A DNA stretch of 64,000 bases from Pseudoclavibacter sp. AY1H1. GTDB taxonomy: Bacteria > Actinomycetota > Actinomycetes > Actinomycetales > Microbacteriaceae. Each line of letters starts with the position of its first letter. The stretch's first letter is position 1. The stretch covers positions 62,001 to 126,000 of the forward strand of contig NZ_PSXX01000001.1 of assembly GCF_002931055.1 (NCBI RefSeq), in the 5' to 3' direction. The notes under the pieces were generated by a model. That model saw only the letters and a program-made list of their open reading frames with translations. It did not search any database and was not told where the DNA came from. Position numbers and translations under genes: made by a program. Shown here one piece after another: positions 1-10,507 of this stretch.

Positions 1-620
1 GGGCGTTTGAGCGCGTAGAAGACGGCGCCGGCCGTGTAGAACAGGCCGCCGACGACGATGAGCACCACCGTGGCCACGTTCACGGCGGCGATGTCGCCGA
101 GGTAGGCGACGGCAGCCCAGCCGAGCGCGATGTACAGGGCGACGTACAGCCACCGCGGGGCGCCGATCCAGAACACGCGGAAGCAGATGCCAAGCAGCGC
201 TGCGCCCCACACGATCGCGAACAGCGGCCACCCCTTCTCCGGCGGCAGCGCGACCAGCGCTATGGGCGCGTAGGTCCCAGAGATGAGCAGGAAGATGTTC
301 GCGTGGTCGAACCGCTTGAGGGCGACCCGCGTCTTCTCGCTCCAGTTGAAGCGGTGGTAGAGGGCGGAGATGCCGAAGAGCAGCCAGGAGCAGATCGCGT
401 AGAGCGCGCAGGCCAGCTTGGCGGTCGTGCCCTCGGCGAGCACGATGAGCACGATCCCCGCCGCGATCGAGACGGGAAGCGTGCCGGCGTGCACCCAGCC
501 GCGCCATGATGGCTTCGCCTCCGCGACGCTCGCGCCCGATTCAGCTTCGAGCAGGGGCAAGTGCACGGTGGGCTCCTGGCCCGAGTCGAGTTCCGAATCC
601 GCGTGATGTTCTGAAGCCAC
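1..620 (-). CDS. Hemolysin III family (PAQR/YplQ-like) membrane protein, 3' end cut by window
   Basis: About 206 codons are visible; the C-terminus, including the last conserved histidine helix, lies beyond the window edge. A polar N-terminus of about 35 residues is followed by several hydrophobic helices. The family motifs SALYHR and FDHANIFLLISGTYAP are intact. Members are polytopic membrane proteins thought to be metal-dependent; true haemolytic activity is unproven for most. The GTG start at 620 is chosen because TAGAGT ends exactly 6 bases upstream, fitting a leaderless transcript. It diverges from the isoprenyl synthase gene, the same pairing as Rv1085c/Rv1086 in M. tuberculosis (established knowledge). 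Its substrate is unknown. Confidence 0.9.
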   Translation of the reverse strand, partial: MASEHHADSELDSGQEPTVHLPLLEAESGASVAEAKPSWRGWVHAGTLPVSIAAGIVLIVLAEGTTAKLACALYAICSWLLFGISALYHRFNWSEKTRVALKRFDHANIFLLISGTYAPIALVALPPEKGWPLFAIVWGAALLGICFRVFWIGAPRWLYVALYIALGWAAVAYLGDIAAVNVATVVLIVVGGLFYTAGAVFYALKR

Positions 621-626
621 CCTCGC

Positions 627-632
627 ACTCTA
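627..632 (-). promoter_or_regulatory. -10 element for hemolysin III-like gene
   Basis: TAGAGT on the minus strand lies 6 bases before the GTG at 620, so transcription would begin at or next to the start codon. No clear -35 box was found. Confidence 0.5.
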
Positions 633-669
633 CGCGGCCCCGTGCACGTGCATCTGACCCGTGGTCCGG

Positions 670-675
670 TACGTT
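670..675 (+). promoter_or_regulatory. Possible -10 element for isoprenyl synthase gene
   Basis: TACGTT lies 9 bases before the ATG at 685. The spacing is slightly long for a leaderless start but agrees with the absence of a Shine-Dalgarno sequence. Confidence 0.35.
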
Positions 676-684
676 GTTCGAACC

Positions 685-1467
685 ATGTCGATGATTCCCA
701 CGAGCCTGCGGAGCTTCCTGTACGGGCTGTACACGAGGCGACTGCGCCGATCTCTGCACGGTCGTCCCAAGCCGAAGCACGTCGCGATGATCATCGACGG
801 CAACCGGCGTTGGGCCAGGCAGCTCGGGTTGCGGGATGCGGCCCAGGGGCACGCAGCGGGGGCCGCCAAGATGATGGAGTTCCTCGCCTGGTGCGACCGG
901 GAAGGCGTCCAGGTCGTGACCCTCTACCTCCTGTCGAACGACAACCTCAAGAACCGCAGCAGCGAAGAGCTCGACGCGCTCATCGACATCATCGAGAAGC
1001 TCGCAATGCAGATCGCCGACAACGCGCGCTGGCGGGTGCACCACGCCGGATCTCCCGAGCACCTCCCTTCCGGACTCGGGGCGACGCTCGAGCGTCTGCA
1101 ACGCGACACGGCGCAGCGTCGAGGCATGCACGTGAACCTCGCGGTCGGGTACGGAGGCCGCAGCGAGATTGTCGACGCGATGCGCAGGATCGTGCGCGCA
1201 CACGCGGCAGATGGTGGCGACGTCGCGGCCCTCGCGGACATCCTCACGCCTGACCTCATCGCCGAGCACCTATACACGGGCGGCCAGCCGGACCCCGACC
1301 TGGTCATCCGCACCTCCGGTGAGCAGCGGCTCAGCGACTTCATGCTGTGGCAGTCTGCGCACTCCGAGTTCTACTTCGTCGAGGCACTGGGACCCGACCT
1401 GCGCGAGGTCGATTTCCTCCGCGCGCTGCGCGACTTCGCGTCCCGCCAGCGACGCTACGGCCAGTAG
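685..1467 (+). CDS. uppS: Short-chain cis-isoprenyl diphosphate synthase (Rv1086-type)
   Basis: A cis-prenyltransferase of 260 residues that condenses isopentenyl diphosphate onto allylic diphosphates to make Z-isoprenoids for polyprenyl phosphate carriers of wall synthesis. The family motifs occur in order: MIIDGNRRWA near residue 35 (substrate-binding Asp), LYLLSNDNLKN, NLAVGYGGRSEIVDA and, near the end, PDPDLVIRTSGEQRLS. The overall sequence resembles M. tuberculosis Rv1086, which makes short Z,E-farnesyl diphosphate, more than long-chain UppS, so the product may be C15; that is inferred from similarity. The ATG at 685 is preferred over an upstream GTG at 661 because the protein then begins MSMIPTSL like its relatives. 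Confidence 0.93.
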   Translation: MSMIPTSLRSFLYGLYTRRLRRSLHGRPKPKHVAMIIDGNRRWARQLGLRDAAQGHAAGAAKMMEFLAWCDREGVQVVTLYLLSNDNLKNRSSEELDALIDIIEKLAMQIADNARWRVHHAGSPEHLPSGLGATLERLQRDTAQRRGMHVNLAVGYGGRSEIVDAMRRIVRAHAADGGDVAALADILTPDLIAEHLYTGGQPDPDLVIRTSGEQRLSDFMLWQSAHSEFYFVEALGPDLREVDFLRALRDFASRQRRYGQ

Positions 1468-1671
1468 CCGCGACGCTCCCAGACACGACACAAAATTTAA
1501 CTTTCGCCTGCGCGTGGCGTGGTCCCCGCCGTCGTACGTTAATGCCATCAGGTACGGTGCCTGATCGAAACGGCCACAGGTTCCCGAAGTTCGTTTCCCC
1601 CTACCGAGTGCCCCTGTGGTCGGAACGTAACCCAGCGACGAGCGAGAGCTTGGCGAAGGAGCGGAACTGCC

Positions 1672-3045
1672 GTGATACCCGCACAGCGCAACACCGACCA
1701 CCTCGAGAACGAGGAAGGGGGCGCCGTGCATGTCGCGGTTCCCGACTCGTCCATCTCGACCCGCACCTACGTGCTCGACACGTCGGTGCTGCTCAGCGAT
1801 CCGAGGGCACTCTTCCGCTTCGCGGAGCACGCGGTCGTCATCCCCGTGGTCGTGATCACGGAGCTGGAGAAGAAGCGCCACGACCCGGAGATCGGGTACT
1901 TCGCCCGCCAGGCGCTCAGGTTCCTCGACGAGCTGCGCATCAAGCATGAGCGCCTCGATTTCCCCATCGCCATCGGGGAGGCAGGCGGCACGCTGCGCGT
2001 CGAGCTCAACCACTCGAACATGAGCGTCCTCCCCAGCGGAATGCAGCTGGGAGACAACGACACACGCATCCTGGCCGTCGCGCAGAACCTCGCTGGTGAG
2101 GGCCTCGCCGTGACGGTGGTGTCCAAGGACCTCCCGATGCGCGTGAAAGCCTCGGCGATCGGCCTGGCTGCTGAGGAGTACCGAGCCGAGCTGGCCCGCG
2201 ACACCGGTTACACGGGGGTCGCCGAGATCTCCCTCGGCGCGGACGAGCTCGACACGCTGTACACGGACGAGACGGTCGCGACCGCCACCGTCGACGAACT
2301 GCCCATCAACACGAGCCTCGTGATCCACTCGGACCGCGGATCAGCACTCGGACGCGTGTCGGGGAAGGGCGCCGTCCGACTCGTCCGCGGCGACTTGGAC
2401 GTGTTCGGCGTGCACGGGCGGTCTGCGGAGCAGCGACTCGCCATCGACCTGCTGCTCGACCCCTCGATCGGCATCGTCTCCCTCGGCGGGCGCGCGGGCA
2501 CTGGGAAGAGTGCCCTCGCCCTGGCTGCAGGGCTCGAGTCGGTGCTCGAGCGCGGGCTGCACCGGAAGATCATGGTCTTCCGACCGCTCTTCGCCGTCGG
2601 CGGGCAGGAGCTCGGCTTCCTGCCCGGCGATCAGGGCGAGAAGATGAACCCGTGGGGCCAGGCGGTCTACGACGCTCTGTCGGCGATCGTGTCGGAGAAC
2701 GTCATCGACGAGGTCATGGACCGGGGGATGCTCGAGATCCTGCCTTTGACGCACATCCGGGGCCGCTCGCTGCACGACGCGTTCGTGATCGTCGACGAGG
2801 CGCAGTCGCTCGAGCGGAACGTGCTGCTCACCATGCTCTCTCGGATCGGCAAGAACTCTCGCGTGGTGCTCACCCATGATGTGGCGCAGCGGGACAACCT
2901 GCGCGTCGGCCGGCACGATGGGGTGGCCTCGGTCATCGAGACCTTGAAGGGACACAAGCTCTTCGCCCACATGACGCTCACGCGGTCCGAGCGCAGCGAC
3001 ATCGCGGCGCTCGTCACGGAGCTGCTCGGAGACTACGAGGTGTGA
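1672..3045 (+). CDS. phoH2: PhoH family protein with N-terminal PIN domain
   Basis: A 457-residue two-domain protein. Residues about 27-150 form a PIN nuclease domain ([12 protein letters not shown], then [14 protein letters not shown] and a late GDNDTRILA acidic motif). Residues about 250-455 form the PhoH ATPase with Walker [13 protein letters not shown] (Lys near 279) and Walker [13 protein letters not shown]-PhoH proteins of actinobacteria act as coupled RNA helicase/ribonucleases (family knowledge). The GTG at 1672 follows AAGGAG at 1656. The equivalent gene in M. tuberculosis is Rv1095. A hairpin follows the stop codon, so the gene is probably transcribed alone. Confidence 0.93.
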   Translation: MIPAQRNTDHLENEEGGAVHVAVPDSSISTRTYVLDTSVLLSDPRALFRFAEHAVVIPVVVITELEKKRHDPEIGYFARQALRFLDELRIKHERLDFPIAIGEAGGTLRVELNHSNMSVLPSGMQLGDNDTRILAVAQNLAGEGLAVTVVSKDLPMRVKASAIGLAAEEYRAELARDTGYTGVAEISLGADELDTLYTDETVATATVDELPINTSLVIHSDRGSALGRVSGKGAVRLVRGDLDVFGVHGRSAEQRLAIDLLLDPSIGIVSLGGRAGTGKSALALAAGLESVLERGLHRKIMVFRPLFAVGGQELGFLPGDQGEKMNPWGQAVYDALSAIVSENVIDEVMDRGMLEILPLTHIRGRSLHDAFVIVDEAQSLERNVLLTMLSRIGKNSRVVLTHDVAQRDNLRVGRHDGVASVIETLKGHKLFAHMTLTRSERSDIAALVTELLGDYEV

Positions 3046-3055
3046 TGGGGACGCG

Positions 3056-3089
3056 GGCCCGGCTCGGTTGCGCTGCACCGAGTCGGGCC
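3056..3089 (+). terminator. Hairpin after the PIN-PhoH gene
   Basis: A 13-base-pair stem (3056-3068 with 3077-3089, one G-T pair) closes an 8-base loop immediately downstream of the phoH2 stop. There is no T-run, as is common for actinobacterial terminators. Confidence 0.6.
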
Positions 3090-3135
3090 TCGACCTGGCC
3101 TGTGGGGAACTTCTGCGGGTGGGTCCAGATCTGAC

Positions 3136-3141
3136 TAGTGT
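3136..3141 (+). promoter_or_regulatory. -10 element for prepilin peptidase-like gene
   Basis: TAGTGT lies exactly 6 bases before the ATG at 3148, giving a probable leaderless transcript. Confidence 0.5.
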
Positions 3142-3147
3142 CCGGGC

Positions 3148-3774
3148 ATGGCAGAACGTGCGGAGGCCGACCCTCTTACTGGGACGGGGCCGGATCCCCT
3201 GCGCAGTGCTTCGGACGCGCAGGGTCCGGTCCCGCGGTCACGGTGGTCGCGCGCCGGAGCGGCGCTGTGCGTCGGGGCGCTGCTCGTGATCGGCGTGGCA
3301 TCGGCGGTCCCGCAGCACTCGGAGCTCCTGCCGGCGTCGCTCGCCGTCGCAGCGGTTACTCCACGACTCGTGGCGGTGGATGCCCGGGAGCACCGGCTGC
3401 CGAACCGCCTCGTCGCGCTCGGGGCGCTCGGGGTCCTCATCGCCTGGGTCGCCGACTGGGCACTGCACGGAACGCCGGATCTTCTCGCCGCCGCCACCGG
3501 CGCCGCGGCAGGGGCCGTCCTGCTCGTCCTGGCGCTCACCGGCGGCCTCGGCATGGGCGATGTGAAGCTCGGGGCCGTGCTCAGCTGGGCGGCGGCGCTC
3601 GTCGACCCCTCGCTCGCCGTGCTCCTCGGCGTGCTGGCGATTCTCATCGGGGGAGTGCAGAGCGTCATCGTCCTGGCACGGACCCGGGATCGCCGTCGCA
3701 GCATCGCGTTCGGGCCGGCGCTACTCGCCGGGTACTGGCTTCCCGTCTTGTGGCTCGCCGTGCCGTTCGGGTAG
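3148..3774 (+). CDS. A24 family prepilin peptidase-like membrane protein
   Basis: A 208-residue aspartic protease of the type IV prepilin peptidase family, which cleaves leader peptides of pilin-like proteins at the membrane. After a polar N-terminus of about 30 residues there are about five or six hydrophobic helices. The two catalytic aspartates are recognisable, in DAREHRLPN (near residue 76) and in GMGDVKLG (near residue 135). The N-terminal methyltransferase domain of classic PilD is absent, as usual in short actinobacterial forms. No pilin or secretion genes are nearby, so the substrate is unknown. The gene converges on fumC across a strong shared terminator. Confidence 0.88.
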   Translation: MAERAEADPLTGTGPDPLRSASDAQGPVPRSRWSRAGAALCVGALLVIGVASAVPQHSELLPASLAVAAVTPRLVAVDAREHRLPNRLVALGALGVLIAWVADWALHGTPDLLAAATGAAAGAVLLVLALTGGLGMGDVKLGAVLSWAAALVDPSLAVLLGVLAILIGGVQSVIVLARTRDRRRSIAFGPALLAGYWLPVLWLAVPFG

Positions 3775-3820
3775 TGCCGGCGCTTGCGCTCGTGCTGTCG
3801 AGGCGCAGGCCTCTGGGGAC

Positions 3821-3858
3821 GCAGAAGGCCCGCCGGGTTCTCCCGGCGGGCCTTCTGC
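3821..3858. terminator. Bidirectional terminator between the A24 peptidase gene and fumC
   Basis: A perfect 17-base-pair inverted repeat (3821-3837 with 3842-3858) around a 4-base loop lies between two convergent genes and can end transcripts from both sides. Confidence 0.85.
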
Positions 3859-3872
3859 TGTCGGCTCTTCGC

Positions 3873-5276
3873 CTACAGGTTGGGCGTGGTCATGCTGAGC
3901 ACGTCGAGCTTCTCGTCGAGCTGCTCTTCCGTGATGTCGCCGCGCTCGACGTAGCCGAGGTCGATGACGGACTGGCGCACCGTGACCTTGTTGGCAACCG
4001 AGTACTTCGCGATCTTGGCTGCCGCCTCGTACCCGATGATGCGGTTGAGCGGGGTCACGATCGAGGGCGACGACTCGGCGAGCGCGCGGGCACGCTCCTC
4101 GTTCGCGACGAGGCCATCGACGGTCTTGTCGGCGAGCACACGCACGCCGTTGGAGAGGAGGCGAATCGACTCGAGGAGCGCGGTTCCCATGACCGGGATC
4201 TGAACGTTGAGCTCGAACGAGCCGGAGGCTCCGCCGAAGACGATGGCTGCGTCGTTGCCGATGACGCGCGAGGCGACCATGAGCACGGCCTCAGGGACGA
4301 CCGGGTTCACCTTGCCCGGCATGATCGAGGAGCCAGGCTGCAGGTCGGGGATCTGGATCTCGCCGAGTCCCGTGTTCGGGCCCGAGCCCATCCAGCGGAG
4401 GTCGTTGTTGATCTTGATGAGGCTCACCGCGATGGTGCGCAGCGCGCCGGAGGCCTCGACGAGGCCGTCGCGTGCGCCCTGAGCCTCGAAGTGGTCGAGG
4501 GCCTCGGTGAGCGGGAGCTTCGCGTTGTCGGCGAGCTCGGCGATGACCTGCTGAGAGAAGCCGGCAGGCGTGTTGATGCCGGTGCCGGTCGCGGTGCCGC
4601 CGAGGGGAACCTCAGCGACGCGCGAGATGGTCGACTGCACGCGCTCGATGCCGAGGCGGATCTGACGGGCGTAGCCCGCGAACTCCTGTCCCAGCGTGAC
4701 CGGGGTGGCGTCCATGAGGTGCGTGCGCCCGGCCTTGACGGTGGATGCCCACTGCTGCGCCTTGCGGTCCAGGGCCTCGGCGAGGTGCGTGAGACCCGGG
4801 ATGAGGTCGTTGAGGAGCGCGTCCGTCACGGCGACGTGCACGGAGGTCGGGAAGACGTCGTTCGACGACTGCGACGCGTTGACGTGGTCGTTGGGGTGGA
4901 CGGGGCCGCCGAGGCCGCGCGTCGCGAGTGTCGCGAGGACCTCGTTGATGTTCATGTTCGAGGAGGTGCCGGACCCGGTCTGGTAGACGTCGACCGGGAA
5001 CTGGTCGAGGTACTTGCCGTCGATGATCTGCTCAGCGGCCTCGACGATCGCGTCGGACACCGGCTGCTCGATGATTCCGAGCTTCGCGTTCACGATCGCG
5101 GCGGCGCGCTTGATGCGCGCGAGGGCGATGATCTGGCCCGGCTCGAGACCTGCACCGGAGATGGGGAAGTTCTCGACTGCGCGCTGCGTCTGCGCTGCGT
5201 AGAGGGCGTTCTTGGGAACGCGGACCTCGCCCATCGTGTCGTGCTCGATGCGGTACTCGTCTTGATTTTCCACCAC
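3873..5276 (-). CDS. fumC: Fumarate hydratase class II
   Basis: A 467-residue, iron-free fumarase that interconverts fumarate and malate in the citric acid cycle; the active enzyme is a homotetramer. The aspartase/fumarase signature [11 protein letters not shown] is intact, as are [14 protein letters not shown] and the catalytic-region motif [11 protein letters not shown]. Length matches the family. The GTG at 5276 is chosen because GAAAGG precedes it by about 9 bases and the N-terminus ([17 protein letters not shown]) fits FumC; a second GTG at 5273 is the alternative. It lies just downstream of DUF4245 and the xse genes on the same strand, matching the Rv1098c neighbourhood. Confidence 0.96.
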   Translation of the reverse strand: MVENQDEYRIEHDTMGEVRVPKNALYAAQTQRAVENFPISGAGLEPGQIIALARIKRAAAIVNAKLGIIEQPVSDAIVEAAEQIIDGKYLDQFPVDVYQTGSGTSSNMNINEVLATLATRGLGGPVHPNDHVNASQSSNDVFPTSVHVAVTDALLNDLIPGLTHLAEALDRKAQQWASTVKAGRTHLMDATPVTLGQEFAGYARQIRLGIERVQSTISRVAEVPLGGTATGTGINTPAGFSQQVIAELADNAKLPLTEALDHFEAQGARDGLVEASGALRTIAVSLIKINNDLRWMGSGPNTGLGEIQIPDLQPGSSIMPGKVNPVVPEAVLMVASRVIGNDAAIVFGGASGSFELNVQIPVMGTALLESIRLLSNGVRVLADKTVDGLVANEERARALAESSPSIVTPLNRIIGYEAAAKIAKYSVANKVTVRQSVIDLGYVERGDITEEQLDEKLDVLSMTTPNL

Positions 5277-5335
5277 GTTGTGTGACCTTTCCAGGTAGCC
5301 GATCTCTGTCCGAGCCAGCCTATCGAGTCCTGGCC

Positions 5336-5983
5336 TCAGTCGAGGTCGGCCGCGACCAGCTCTGCCAGCTTCGTGACCGTCTCGGGGGAGTTGTTGCCGT
5401 AGACGAGGTAGGCCTGGCCGTCCTGCTCGTGGACGAGCATGTAGGCCCGGTTGCCTGCATCCTCCGGGCTGAGGTCGGTCGCGTCGTATTCGATCCAGTC
5501 GAGGCCGCCGACCTGCACGGTGCCCGTCGGGGTGCGCTCGCGCGTCGCGTCCAGCAGCCAGGTGGGGTTGACGCCGATGCCCTGGCTGACGCCGACGTAC
5601 TCGGTGGGTGCGCCCTTCGGGCCGACCAGGAAGCCGATGTACCACTCGCTGACGCCGTCGGCGCTTGTGCGGATCTCGGCTTCGTTCGCGGTCCAGTCCG
5701 CCGGAACCTGAGGCACGACCAGCGGGGCGGCGAAGTCGCCCTGCGCGCTCTGCGCCTCTGACGCGAAATCGACGTCGAAGGTCACGGGAGTGTCGTTGCG
5801 CGGCACGATCGCCACGATGAACAGCACGAGGCCCAGCGACACCAGGAGCGAGTAGACGAGGTTGTTGATCGTCTTGCGCTTCCGGTATAGCCGCGAAGAC
5901 TCGGCCTTGCGCGCGAACGTCTCCTCCGGGGTCTCCGGCCGCCCGAGTTCCGCGACGACCGGTGGCTGCTTCTGCTTGGCCAT
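5336..5983 (-). CDS. DUF4245 domain membrane-anchored protein
   Basis: A 215-residue protein with a basic cytoplasmic N-terminus ([10 protein letters not shown]), one transmembrane helix at about residues 41-62 and an extracytoplasmic domain of about 150 residues. It resembles the actinobacterial DUF4245 family (Rv1100 in M. tuberculosis), whose function is unknown. Its ATG shares one base with the xseB stop codon (TGATG), so translation is probably coupled and the gene belongs to the xseA-xseB-DUF4245-fumC transcription unit. No catalytic motif is visible. Confidence 0.85.
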   Translation of the reverse strand: MAKQKQPPVVAELGRPETPEETFARKAESSRLYRKRKTINNLVYSLLVSLGLVLFIVAIVPRNDTPVTFDVDFASEAQSAQGDFAAPLVVPQVPADWTANEAEIRTSADGVSEWYIGFLVGPKGAPTEYVGVSQGIGVNPTWLLDATRERTPTGTVQVGGLDWIEYDATDLSPEDAGNRAYMLVHEQDGQAYLVYGNNSPETVTKLAELVAADLD

Positions 5984-6219
5984 CAGGCCTCGTCCAGAGC
6001 TTCGTCGTCGCGTCGACGTGCCGCCTCGAGGCGCTTCCTGGCACCGAGGAGCCAGGACTCGCAGTGCGCGGCGAGCTGCTCGCCGCGCTCCCAGAGCTTG
6101 AGCGACGCCTCGAGGGAGGCGCTGCCCTGTTCGAGCTGGCTCACGACCGAGATGAGCTCGTCGCGTGCCTGCTCGTAGCTGAGCTCGGCGATGTCGGTCT
6201 GTTCCTGCATGGTGGTCAT
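5983..6219 (-). CDS. xseB: Exodeoxyribonuclease VII small subunit
   Basis: A 78-residue, almost entirely helical protein with the family core [20 protein letters not shown] followed by a leucine-spaced helix ([20 protein letters not shown]). Several XseB subunits bind each XseA to form exonuclease VII, which degrades single-stranded DNA from both ends. The ATG at 6219 overlaps the xseA stop as ATGA, indicating translational coupling. An in-frame ATG at 6210 is a less likely start. The acidic tail (DDEALDEA) is variable in the family. Confidence 0.93.
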   Translation of the reverse strand: MTTMQEQTDIAELSYEQARDELISVVSQLEQGSASLEASLKLWERGEQLAAHCESWLLGARKRLEAARRRDDEALDEA

Positions 6220-7496
6220 TCTACGTTCGCCTCCGTTGCGCCGTCCGGGGCGCCTGGTGTGATGATGACCTCGCCGCCGAGCGACGAGGCTGAGATGCGG
6301 CCATCGGCCGTTCGGATGCGGAGCTCGGTCGACGCGGGGGCGTCCTGCCATCCGGTGACGAGCGACTTCGCACCACCGTCGACGCGTTCGACGATGGAGT
6401 AGCCGCGCTCGAGCGTGCCCTGCGGCGAGAGGCCCCGCAGGTGCCTCGCCAGCGACTCGAGCCGGTCGTGCTCGCGGTCGATTCGCCGAGTGATGAGCTC
6501 TTCGCCGCGCTGGGAGGCCCGCATGAGCTCCTCGCCGCGCTGGTCGATGATCCACGATGGGTTGGCGAGCGCTGGCCGTGAGACGAGCGACTCGAGGGCG
6601 TTGGACTCGCTGCGCACACGGTCGACGATGCGCTGCAGGATGCGGGCTCTGGCCTGCTGGACGCCGGCGAGCTCCTCCGCGACGTCCGGTACGACGCGCT
6701 TGGCGGCGTCTGTTGGAGTGGAGGCGCGGAGGTCGGCGATGTCGTCGAGGATCGGACGGTCGGCCTCGTGGCCGATGGCGCTGACGACGGGCGTGGAGAG
6801 CGTCGCGACGAGGCGCACCAGGCTCTCGTCGCTGAACGGCAGCAGGTGCTGGAAGTCGCCGCCGCCTCGGGCGACGATGATGACATCGACCTCGGGGTCG
6901 GCGTCGAGCTCGCGGAGCGCGGCCGAGACCTCGGCAACGGTGCGCTCGCCCTGCACGGGGGTGTGGATGGTGCGGAACTGCACCGCTGGCCAGCGGAGCT
7001 CGGAGTTGCGGCGCACGTCCTTCTCCGCGTCGGACTCGCGCCCCGTGATGAGACCGATGGTGCCCGGCAGGAAGGGGAGGGGCTTCTTGCGCTCGTCGGC
7101 GAAGAGGCCTTCTGCCGCCAGCTGCTTCCGGAGTCGCTCGAGCCGCTCGAGAAGATCGCCGAGCCCGACGTGCCGGAGGTCCGAGACCTGCATCGACAGC
7201 GTGCCGCCCTTGACCCAGAAGTCGGGCTTGATGCTGGCGATGACGCGGTCACCCTGCTTGAACTCGCCGTCGAGACGCTGCACGACGCTGCGCCAAGCGG
7301 TGACCGACAGGGTTGCGTCAGCGTCGAGGTCCTTGATCTTCCCGTAGGCGTGCCCACCGCGGATGCTCCAGCCGGTGAGCTCTCCCTCGATCCAGACCGA
7401 CCCGAGGCGTGCGATCCAGTCGCGGACGAGCTCTGAGACGACGCTGACGGGCCACGGCGCATCCGGCGTTGACTTCGGGGGCTGGATGACGACCAC
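6216..7496 (-). CDS. xseA: Exodeoxyribonuclease VII large subunit
   Basis: The 426-residue catalytic subunit of exonuclease VII. An N-terminal OB-fold (residues about 15-110, VWIEGELTGWSIRGGHAYG) precedes the catalytic domain with GLITGRESDAEKDV, VIIVARGGGDFQHLLPF and SAIGHEADRPILDDIAD, then a coiled-coil region rich in Arg and Glu. The GTG at 7496 is chosen over an upstream ATG at 7577 because relatives begin just before the PDAPWPVSVVSELV segment and GAGAAGAGG precedes it closely; the extra 27 residues of the longer frame look non-coding. First gene of the xseA-xseB-DUF4245-fumC run. Confidence 0.94.
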   Translation of the reverse strand: MVVIQPPKSTPDAPWPVSVVSELVRDWIARLGSVWIEGELTGWSIRGGHAYGKIKDLDADATLSVTAWRSVVQRLDGEFKQGDRVIASIKPDFWVKGGTLSMQVSDLRHVGLGDLLERLERLRKQLAAEGLFADERKKPLPFLPGTIGLITGRESDAEKDVRRNSELRWPAVQFRTIHTPVQGERTVAEVSAALRELDADPEVDVIIVARGGGDFQHLLPFSDESLVRLVATLSTPVVSAIGHEADRPILDDIADLRASTPTDAAKRVVPDVAEELAGVQQARARILQRIVDRVRSESNALESLVSRPALANPSWIIDQRGEELMRASQRGEELITRRIDREHDRLESLARHLRGLSPQGTLERGYSIVERVDGGAKSLVTGWQDAPASTELRIRTADGRISASSLGGEVIITPGAPDGATEANVE

Positions 7497-7561
7497 GTGC
7501 CTCTTCTCGAATCTGATGTCTCCCGCTGCGGTAGCGGAGGGAGCGTGCTGCTTGGCACAGA

Positions 7562-7612
7562 GCATCGGCCGCCGCATGCGAGATCGAGGATATCGCGTGC
7601 GGCGGCCGATGC
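7562..7612 (-). terminator. Hairpin between DUF6264-like gene and xseA
   Basis: A perfect 15-base-pair inverted repeat (7562-7576 with 7598-7612) encloses a 21-base loop that can pair further (GCGA with TCGC). It lies between the end of the fba-DUF6264 unit and xseA, so it may terminate the former or act as a leader structure for the latter. No T-run follows. Confidence 0.55.
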
Positions 7613-7706
7613 TTCAGTGCTGTGGAGAACCCGGCCCGCCCGGGCGGCCAGGTGGCTCGCCCGGGCAGGCACGTGGTGACGTCAGCGTGACTGCTGTCGC
7701 CACGCC

Positions 7707-8149
7707 CTACGTGGAGGTTGGCGTCGGCGTCGGCAGGGCGCCGCTCGAGATGGCCTCGAGCAGCTCACCGTGCATCAGGATCGCGGCGATCGTGAAGCCG
7801 AAGATCGTGATGAGGGTGACGACGGCGCCGATGATCGGGATCCACATCGCCCGCTTGCCGGCCTTCCAGCGGACGAGCGTCAGGTACAGCGTGAGGGCGT
7901 AGATCGCCGGCAGTACCAGGACAGCGGTGGTGGACAGGGAGCCGAGACCCTCAGGTCGCACGTAGCCGCTGATCCCGAAGTCCTCGTAGAGCAGGGCCAT
8001 CTGGCCCGCCAACGAGTTCTCCGTGAACGTCGTCATGTTCAGGACTGTGGCGACGAGGCCGAGCACGAGGAACCCGATGCCGAGGAAGCGGTCGTTCTTC
8101 CGCTTTACCTCCTGCACCGAGTCCTGCGGCTCGGATCCCGGCGTCACGC

Positions 8150-8153
<4 letters not shown>
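7707..8153 (-). CDS. Small membrane protein, DUF6264-like
   Basis: A 148-residue protein with about three or four transmembrane helices (for example FLGIGFLVLGLVATVL and TTAVLVLPAIYALTLYL), a charged N-terminus and a Pro/Thr-rich C-terminal tail (PTPTPTST). It resembles the Microbacteriaceae family I recall as DUF6264; the function is unknown. Its GTG start overlaps the aldolase stop codon as GTGA, so it is translated together with fba. The tie to aldolase may reflect only operon placement. Confidence 0.8.
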
Positions 8154-9175
<1,022 letters not shown>

Positions 9176-9335
9176 ATGTGCTCCTTCAGCGCTTGGAACT
9201 TACGACTGAAGTCTAGCCAGGGCCGCCGACTTTCTCCGAGCGCTCGTACTAGGGTTGAGAACCGGATGGCGCGGAGCAATGGTGTCGTGTGATTGCTCGG
9301 CGAGAACGTCCACAACGCCAGCGAAAGGGACCCTT

Positions 9336-10340
9336 GTGACCTCATCTTCCGCCACTTCAACTCCGGAGCACGGGCAGCTCTTCGCGAACCCCGACCGCAA
9401 CCTCGCTATGGAGTTGGTGCGTGCGACCGAGGCTGCGGCCATCCGGGCGACGCCGTTCATCGGGCGAGGTGACAAGAACGCCGCCGACGGTGCGGCGGTC
9501 GACGCCATGCGCAAGTTCCTCTCGACCGTCGATTTCGCCGGCGTCGTCGTCATCGGCGAGGGCGAGAAGGACGAAGCCCCGATGCTCTTCAACGGCGAGC
9601 AGGTCGGCAACGGGCAGGGCCCCGACTGCGATATCGCCGTCGACCCGATCGACGGCACGAGCCTCACGGCCGCTGGCCGGCAGAACGCGCTGAGCGTCAT
9701 CGCCGTGGCCGACCGCGGCTCGATGTACAACCCGAAGGACCTCTTCTACATGGAGAAGATCGTCACGGGTCCCGAGGGTGTCGGCGTCATCGACCTGGCC
9801 CGCCCGATCGGCGAGAACATCCGCGCCCTCTCCAAGGCGAAGAACAAGCCGGTCGAGGACATGGTCATCGCCGTGCTCGACCGTCCGCGCCACGAGGATC
9901 TCATCAACGAGATCCGCGCGGCGGGCGCTGGCACGCAGCTCATGCTCGACGGCGACGTCGCCGGTGGCATCAACGCGGCGCGAGGCACCGGTCGCATCGA
10001 CATGTGCGTCGGCATCGGCGGCACTCCTGAGGGCATCATCACGGCGTGCGCCATCAAGGCGCTCGGCGGCGTGCTGCAGGGCCGCTGGTACCCGCGCAAC
10101 GCCGAGGAGCGCGAGCGCGCGATCGCTGCCGGGCACGACCTGGACGCAGTGCTCACGCAGGACGACCTGGTCCGCACCGAGAACACGTACTTCGTGGCGA
10201 CGGGTGTGACCGACGGTGGACTGTGCGCCGGGGTTCGCCGGTCCGGCAACCGCATCTTCACGGACTCGGTTGTGCTCCGGTCCCGCTCCGGCACTGTGCG
10301 TCGTGTGACGGCCGAGCACCTCGCGGACAAGTGGCTCTGA
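9336..10340 (+). CDS. glpX: Class II fructose-1,6-bisphosphatase
   Basis: A 334-residue GlpX phosphatase that removes the 1-phosphate of fructose 1,6-bisphosphate in gluconeogenesis; in many actinobacteria it is the only FBPase. Visible motifs are VVVIGEGEKDEAPMLF and AVDPIDGTSLTA (metal-binding acidic residues), LDGDVAGGINAARG and VGIGGTPEGIITACA. The GTG at 9336 follows GAAAGGG by about 7 bases; the longer frame from 9255 adds an N-terminus atypical of the family. M. tuberculosis places the equivalent gene (Rv1099c) next to fum, as is nearly the case here. Confidence 0.96.
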   Translation: MTSSSATSTPEHGQLFANPDRNLAMELVRATEAAAIRATPFIGRGDKNAADGAAVDAMRKFLSTVDFAGVVVIGEGEKDEAPMLFNGEQVGNGQGPDCDIAVDPIDGTSLTAAGRQNALSVIAVADRGSMYNPKDLFYMEKIVTGPEGVGVIDLARPIGENIRALSKAKNKPVEDMVIAVLDRPRHEDLINEIRAAGAGTQLMLDGDVAGGINAARGTGRIDMCVGIGGTPEGIITACAIKALGGVLQGRWYPRNAEERERAIAAGHDLDAVLTQDDLVRTENTYFVATGVTDGGLCAGVRRSGNRIFTDSVVLRSRSGTVRRVTAEHLADKWL

Positions 10341-10384
10341 TCTTTTTCCGCAGCTGACGCAGTTCTTCTTCTGGAGCTGCCGCC

Positions 10385-10445
10385 AAAGCGCTGCCAGTCT
10401 GATGTTCCCGGCATTCCCTGTCGCGGCATCAGGCTGGCAGCGTTT
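10385..10445. terminator. Bidirectional terminator between glpX and rmuC
   Basis: An inverted repeat of about 19 base pairs with one bulge and one G-T pair (10385-10404 with 10427-10445), loop about 22 bases, lies between the convergent glpX and rmuC genes; AAA and TTT flank the stem. Confidence 0.7.
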
Positions 10446-10507
10446 GTCGTTGAGGAGCCGGTGCGCGTGCGATTCTTCCGGGAGTTCGCCCGTTCGCTGG
10501 GTCTGGG

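Noticed and set aside
1468-1671. Possible regulatory RNA or small gene between uppS and phoH2
   Set aside because: The region has an AT-rich stretch and a possible TACGTT at 1535, but no stable structure or coding frame with a start signal was found.
5277-6044. N-terminal extension of fumC reading through to 6044
   Set aside because: The upstream part is the DUF4245 gene in another frame. A GTG with a ribosome-binding site at 5276 gives a normal-length fumarase.
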